From positions 15,214,501-15,278,500 of the forward strand of contig JANTQA010000012.1 of assembly GCA_027625915.1 (NCBI GenBank): a stretch of DNA of 64,000 bases, read 5' to 3'. A model generated the notes under the pieces. It ran no database searches, had not been told where the DNA came from, and worked only from the letters and a program-made list of their open reading frames with translations. The position numbers and the translations under genes were made by a program. The stretch comes from Anaeramoeba flamelloides. Taxonomy: Eukaryota; Metamonada; Anaeramoebidae. Positions 59,946-64,000 of this stretch are shown here, piece after piece; within the stretch, counting starts at the first letter, position 1; each line of letters opens with the position of its first letter.

Positions 59946-62031
59946 ATGAAGACAAACACTATGTTTCTATCTAAGATTCCACAAATCTTTTCTTATGATG
60001 AATTGCTAACTACAGTCAGTTTCACTTTTAAGGCACAAACTTGCAACGAAATTTAAGGCACAAAAAAATCTCAAATTAAGGCACAAATTTTGGAATTTAA
60101 TTTTTTACAATTTATTTTAACTAGAATTTGAATTTTGTGCCTTAATTTGAGATTTTTATTGTGCCTTAAATTTCGTTGAAAGTTTGTGCCTTAAAAGTGA
60201 AACTGACTGTATCATTAAACGAGAAGTCGAAGTACTTCCATCAATACAATTCATTATGAATCAAAAAGATAATGATAATAATATTGCAATTCTAAAATTT
60301 AAAAAGAAAGAAGAAGCACTAAGAGTAGAAAAAAAAAATAAAATCAACAAAAATTTTCAACAGAAAACTTAATGTTCAAGACTACAAACCAAGTAAAAAA
60401 AGCTTTACAAAAAACAATTCACAAAATGTGAAAAATACAAAAACCCATTTGCAACGAGACGCCAATACTAAAGACAAAAATTTTTTGGATCATGAACGAT
60501 CAAAAAAAAAAAAAAAATTGTCAGTGGTGTTAAAATCACAAATAAAATTTTTGATCACGCGAAAATTACTGAGACCGCGGATCTAGTGAAAGAAAAGTCT
60601 AGCAAAGCCCCTATTAAGCCGAAACACCAACTTTTTTGCAACAATAAAAAAAAAATAAAAAAGCAAATGGATCCCAACAACAAAGAAATACAGTCAGTTT
60701 CACTTTTAAGGCACAAACTTTCAACGAAATTTAAGGCACAAAAAAATCTCAAATTAAAGCACAATTTTTTGGAATTTTAATTTTTTACAATTTATTTTAA
60801 CTAGAATTTGAATTTTGTGCCTTAATTTGAGATTTTTATTGTGCCTTAAATTTCGTATTAAGTTTGTGTCTTAAAAGTGAAACTGACTGTAATAAAAAAA
60901 ATAATAAAAACAATTCAAAAAGGAAATTATCACAAACACAAATAATTATTTTCAATTATCCCCACAACTACACCACAGATAATTTGATTTCTTTTTTTCA
61001 AAACTTCAACCCAAAAAATGCAGTTATAATTAAAAAGAAAAAAAACAAAAAAAGTATTTTGCGTTTGTTACCTTTCCTTCTTGTGTAATTAGAGATAAGG
61101 CACTTCACTTAAATGGTTTACTGATTAATGAGAGACCAATTACCATTAAAAAGGCCTACAAAAAATTACTCTCTAATTCCAAAAAACAAATAACCAAAAA
61201 TTCAAAAACTCCAAAATTGAATTCAAATAATAATTCAAATCATAATAATACTCAATATGAAAATAGAATTAATTCTCTTGAAAAAGAAATTCTAGATTTG
61301 AAAGAAATTATCACAAATTTATCTAAAAATAATCATAAAGTTATTAAAAATAAAAATAATAACTTATATAATAATATATCATCCAAAAAAATTCAGAATA
61401 AATCTGATAAAGGTTATATTCATTCTGAGAATGAAATAAAAGATAAATCTAATGAAATTCAAATTATAAAAGATTCAGAAAATGAATCTGAACTATCTTT
61501 ATTAGAAAATATAAACCCAAATATAAATGATTCAAAAAACAACTCAATCCTCAAAAAAGAAAAGAAGAGGAACTAGTTTATAATCAATTTTTAATTCGAG
61601 ATAAAGAATTTAAAAAAAAATTCGAAAAAGAATTAAAAAAGAAAAATAATAAAAAAAATCAAGAAATTAATAAGATTGATGGAATTAACAACTATATTTC
61701 TATTAATCAAAAAATTAATCAAAATAATAATCAACCAACCTCAAATAACTCAAATAACTTAAACAAAAAAGTTGATAAAAAACCAAATATTCAAAAAGAT
61801 TTATTATATTATTTTAACCAAACTCCAAAAAATAAAGAAATATATATGAAAAATATTCAACTCAACTTAAAAAAAACAAAAACAAAGGCAAAGGCAAAAA
61901 GAGTATTTCAGATAAATTAATAACCAGTGTTAAATGTAAAGGAATAACTCTAAACAATAAAGATTGTAAAAAACCACACATTTGATACTTCAGGTTACTG
62001 TATCAAACATAGAAACCAAAAGAAAAAGTGA
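59946..62031 (+). CDS. LINE ORF1: two RRMs, coiled coil, zinc finger (decayed)
   Basis: Nucleic-acid-binding ORF1 protein of a non-LTR retrotransposon. Parts in order: RRM-like unit 1 from ATG 59946 (MFLSKIPQIFSYDELL, interrupted by a miniature element at 60013-60209, then IIKREVEVLPSIQFIMN and NIAILKFKKKEEALRVEKK); a Lys/Ser/Thr-rich spacer; a second element at 60691-60889; RRM-like unit 2 (IIIFNYPHNYTTDNLISFF, VTFPS, DKALHLNGLLINERPITIKK); a coiled coil (RINSLEKEILDLKEIITNL); a Lys/Asn-rich stretch; and a C-terminal finger CKGITLNNKDC...GYCIKH ending at 62031. Several frame breaks make it non-functional as it stands. RRM-bearing ORF1 proteins are known in L1-like LINEs. The C-x(8)-C...C-x(3)-H finger resembles a small zinc motif found in diverse proteins. 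Confidence 0.72.
60013..60209. mobile_element. Foldback miniature element, family A, copy 5, inside LINE ORF1
   Basis: 197 bp, TA-flanked palindrome. Removing it with one TA leaves GAATTGCTAACTATCATTAAA, which reads straight through RRM 1 of the LINE ORF1. This dates the insertion after the LINE and supports a clean TA target duplication. Confidence 0.92.
60691..60889. mobile_element. Foldback miniature element, family A, copy 6, inside LINE ORF1
   Basis: 199 bp, TA-flanked palindrome inserted just before RRM 2 of LINE ORF1. A few arm mismatches (CGTATTAAG in place of CGTTGAAAG) separate it from copy 5. Confidence 0.9.
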
Positions 62032-62844
62032 CTATCAGGTTTTAAAAAAGAAATTAAAACAATAAATATTTTTAAAACCTTAATTTATTTTATTTTATAT
62101 ATAAAAACTTCATATAAATCAAAAATTAAAAAGAATGATTTAAAATGGACTTTTACAAAAATTGATAATCCTTTCAATTATCCAATAATTATAAAAAATA
62201 AATTCAAACTAAATCCAACAAATAAAATAAATTTTTCAATATTCAATTTTTTTAATAAGACTCATTCAGAAAAATTTTTTTCTCGTTTTATCATCAAAAC
62301 CCCAAAAAAAACGACAACCACTTGAAAAAAATTCAATTAAAAATTATGAATGAATTTATTATCTTATTAAATATAAAAGAATTCAACACAACAAATAAAA
62401 AATTATTAATAAAAAATTTATTAAAATTAATAATTCTTATTGAATTCAAAAAACTGGAAACTAACAAAAATCAACAACTTCCAAATTGAATATTGGATTA
62501 AAAAATCTTTTAATTATTCTTATATTTCAATATTTGATAATTATAATTACTCCAATTCAAATAACGGAAAAATAGAAATTTCAATTTATTAAAAACACTA
62601 ATTTATTTATCAAACCAAATTAATAATAATATTGATTACAATAATGATAAAAATAAAATAATTTATTTTTTCAAACTTTACATATTGTAAAAGTTTAAAA
62701 AAGTTACAAAATGTACCAAACAAAAACAAATTGATTTTTATTCAAAAAAATATTTCAACATTAGAAATATTTAATTTCTTAAATAATTATTGTGTTATTA
62801 GATTTTTAAGGAAAGGAAATAATAAACTTGTAATTTCACAAGTG

Positions 62845-63202
62845 TGAATATGAATGTTGTAAAAAATAGAGTTTTTTTGATTTTCTCAAAAAATTGTGAT
62901 TTTCACACTGTTACCAAAGTTTTGATTATGGATATATCTATATCGGGTTAAAATTTTAAGTTAATAATGATTCTAAATCAAAAACCGCCTCGAAATTACA
63001 GATGTTTTGTTTTGAAAACCAATTTTTTTTTGGAAACAAAACATCTGTAATTTCGAGGCGGTTTTTGGTCTAAAATACTTTTTTGCTTATTTATATAATC
63101 TCATTTCTAAATCTCTATTTCCTAAACTTTGGTAACAGTGTGAAACTCACAATTTTTTGAGAAAATCAAAAAAAACTCTATTTTTTACAACATTCATATT
63201 CA
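62845..63202. mobile_element. Foldback element nested in the LINE
   Basis: 358 bp with ~85-bp inverted arms (TGAATATGAATGTTGTAAAA ... CAACATTCATATTCA). A second, independent palindrome (AAAACCGCCTCGAAATTACA mirrored, 62981-63066) sits in the middle. The flanks CACAAGTG (62837-62844) and CACTAGTG (63203-63210) form a 7/8 match that could be an 8-bp hAT-type target duplication. Confidence 0.75.
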
Positions 63203-63344
63203 CACTAGTGTTGGGAAAATCTCGAAAAAATAAAAACTTTTAAAAGAATATTAAAAAATAAACAAAAAAATATTCCAAATGATTTATATATAAAACATTT
63301 TTTGAAGAACAAAGAAAGATTATTAATAAAAGGTTCTAAAAAAA

Positions 63345-64000
63345 ATGAAAAATAAAAATCAAAAAATAAATATTAATATAGCCTCTTTAAATATTTGTGG
63401 CTTGAATAATTCAAATAAGATTTTTAAATTAGAATCTTTTTTATTAAAATGTAATATCGATATTTGTTTAATACAAGAATCCAAAATAACAAAAAAAACC
63501 AACTTTCACAAACTATTTCTCTGTGAATAAAAAAATCTTATGGAAATAATGGAAATAAGGGTGGTTTATTAATAATAATAAAAAAAGATATTTCTAGAAT
63601 TTTTTTCGTGGAATATTAATTGCTGATTTAGATGTAATGGGAATACAACTTACTGATTTAATCATTATTAATATATATCGGAGAAATGACCGAAATATTA
63701 AAATTAATAAAAAAATAATAAATATCTTAAGAAAATACCAAAACAATAAAACAATTATTGGTGGTGATTTTAATTTAAATGAAAATAAAAATAAAATTAT
63801 TTGAAAAATTTAATTTTAAAATATTTCTTAATAATAAACCAAGTAGAAAACCAAACAATTTGGATTATTTTTTAACAAATTTTAATAATTTAAAACTCAA
63901 TAAATCAAAGACTATCAAAAATTTTATTAGTGATCATAATAGAATTATGAATAAATTTGAAATAAACTCAAATTGGGAAATCAATGATATCTATAAAATT
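63345..64000 (+). CDS. LINE ORF2 start: APE-type endonuclease (decayed, runs off window)
   Basis: Begins MKNKNQKININIASLNICGL, the typical opening of an apurinic/apyrimidinic-like endonuclease, followed by LLKCNIDICLIQESKI, a GGLLIIIKKDI-like segment in another frame, IGGDFNLNENKN (the GDFN motif), NNLDYFL and finally SDHNRI (catalytic SDH). At least two frame changes and a stop interrupt it. Reverse transcriptase would lie beyond the window. The order and spacing of the motifs make the assignment secure although the copy is broken. Confidence 0.8.

Larger units (their letters stand above)
59946..64000 (+). mobile_element. LINE (non-LTR retrotransposon), 5' half, continuing past the window
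   Basis: Covers ORF1, about 1.3 kb of inter-ORF sequence and the start of ORF2. The inter-ORF region is still coding-like (for example NNYCVIRFLRKGNNKLVIS just before the insert at 62845), so there may be an extra ORF, or ORF2 may start earlier. Two miniature elements lie inside ORF1, another just upstream of it, and a foldback element inside the inter-ORF stretch, so the LINE is older than all four. The true 5' end is not visible but must lie upstream of 59946. Whether it is the same family as the LINE 3' ends at 2.5 and 21.1 kb cannot be decided here. Confidence 0.78.

Noticed and set aside
1-64000. LTR retroelements, retrovirus-like elements, Polintons, CRISPR arrays, rRNA or tRNA genes
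   Set aside because: Looked for; no LTR pairs with tRNA primer sites, capsid or integrase signatures, spacer arrays or structural RNA genes could be supported.

Overview
The window is about 64 kb of very AT-rich nuclear DNA from a eukaryote, most likely an anaerobic or microaerophilic protist. The reasons are eukaryote-specific genes (replication protein A subunit 2, importin-beta/karyopherin, a B-box/SPRY protein, an HSA-domain protein), spliceosomal-looking introns, standard stop codons, low-complexity Asn/Lys/Glu tracts, and an [FeFe]-hydrogenase-family gene. An anaerobic amoeboid lineage such as Anaeramoeba would fit, but the sequence does not prove it. Genes are sparse and all confident host genes lie on the minus strand.

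Layout. 2.5-5.0 kb: a B-box/coiled-coil/SPRY (RING-less TRIM-like) gene with a LINE 3' fragment inserted just past its stop codon. 5.4-8.3 kb: a miniature transposon carrying two later insertions. 10.4-13.6 kb: a long HSA-domain (Eaf1/Vid21/p400-like) gene. 16.9-17.5 and 19.7-22.8 kb: clustered terminal-inverted-repeat elements, with one unrecognised basic ORF at 18.9 kb. 25.5-29.5 kb: the centrepiece, a WD40 - [2Fe-2S] - 2x[4Fe-4S] - [FeFe]-hydrogenase H-domain - flavodoxin fusion, with related miniature elements on both sides. 31-33 kb: a long-TIR element containing three tandem hairpins. 33.7-34.2 kb: a short WD40 gene. 38-39.4 kb: CCA-adding tRNA nucleotidyltransferase. 42-43 kb: RPA2. 44-47.3 kb: more miniature elements. 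49-54.7 kb: an importin-5-like karyopherin with a 2.2-kb intron. 59.4-64 kb: a LINE running off the window end, with a two-RRM ORF1 and an APE-type endonuclease, riddled with miniature elements.

Two themes stand out. First, the hydrogenase fusion keeps the four H-cluster cysteines, but several residues around the cluster that catalytic enzymes need are replaced. With the WD40 head and the flavodoxin tail, it looks more like a redox or H2 sensor, or a scaffolded electron-transfer protein, than a standard hydrogenase. Second, four conserved genes are each interrupted by one-base frame breaks that can all be placed in A/T homopolymers. Homopolymer-length error in the assembly is the simplest explanation, but the pattern should be tested. 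The rest is mainly a dense, layered population of Tc1/mariner-like and other foldback miniature transposons.
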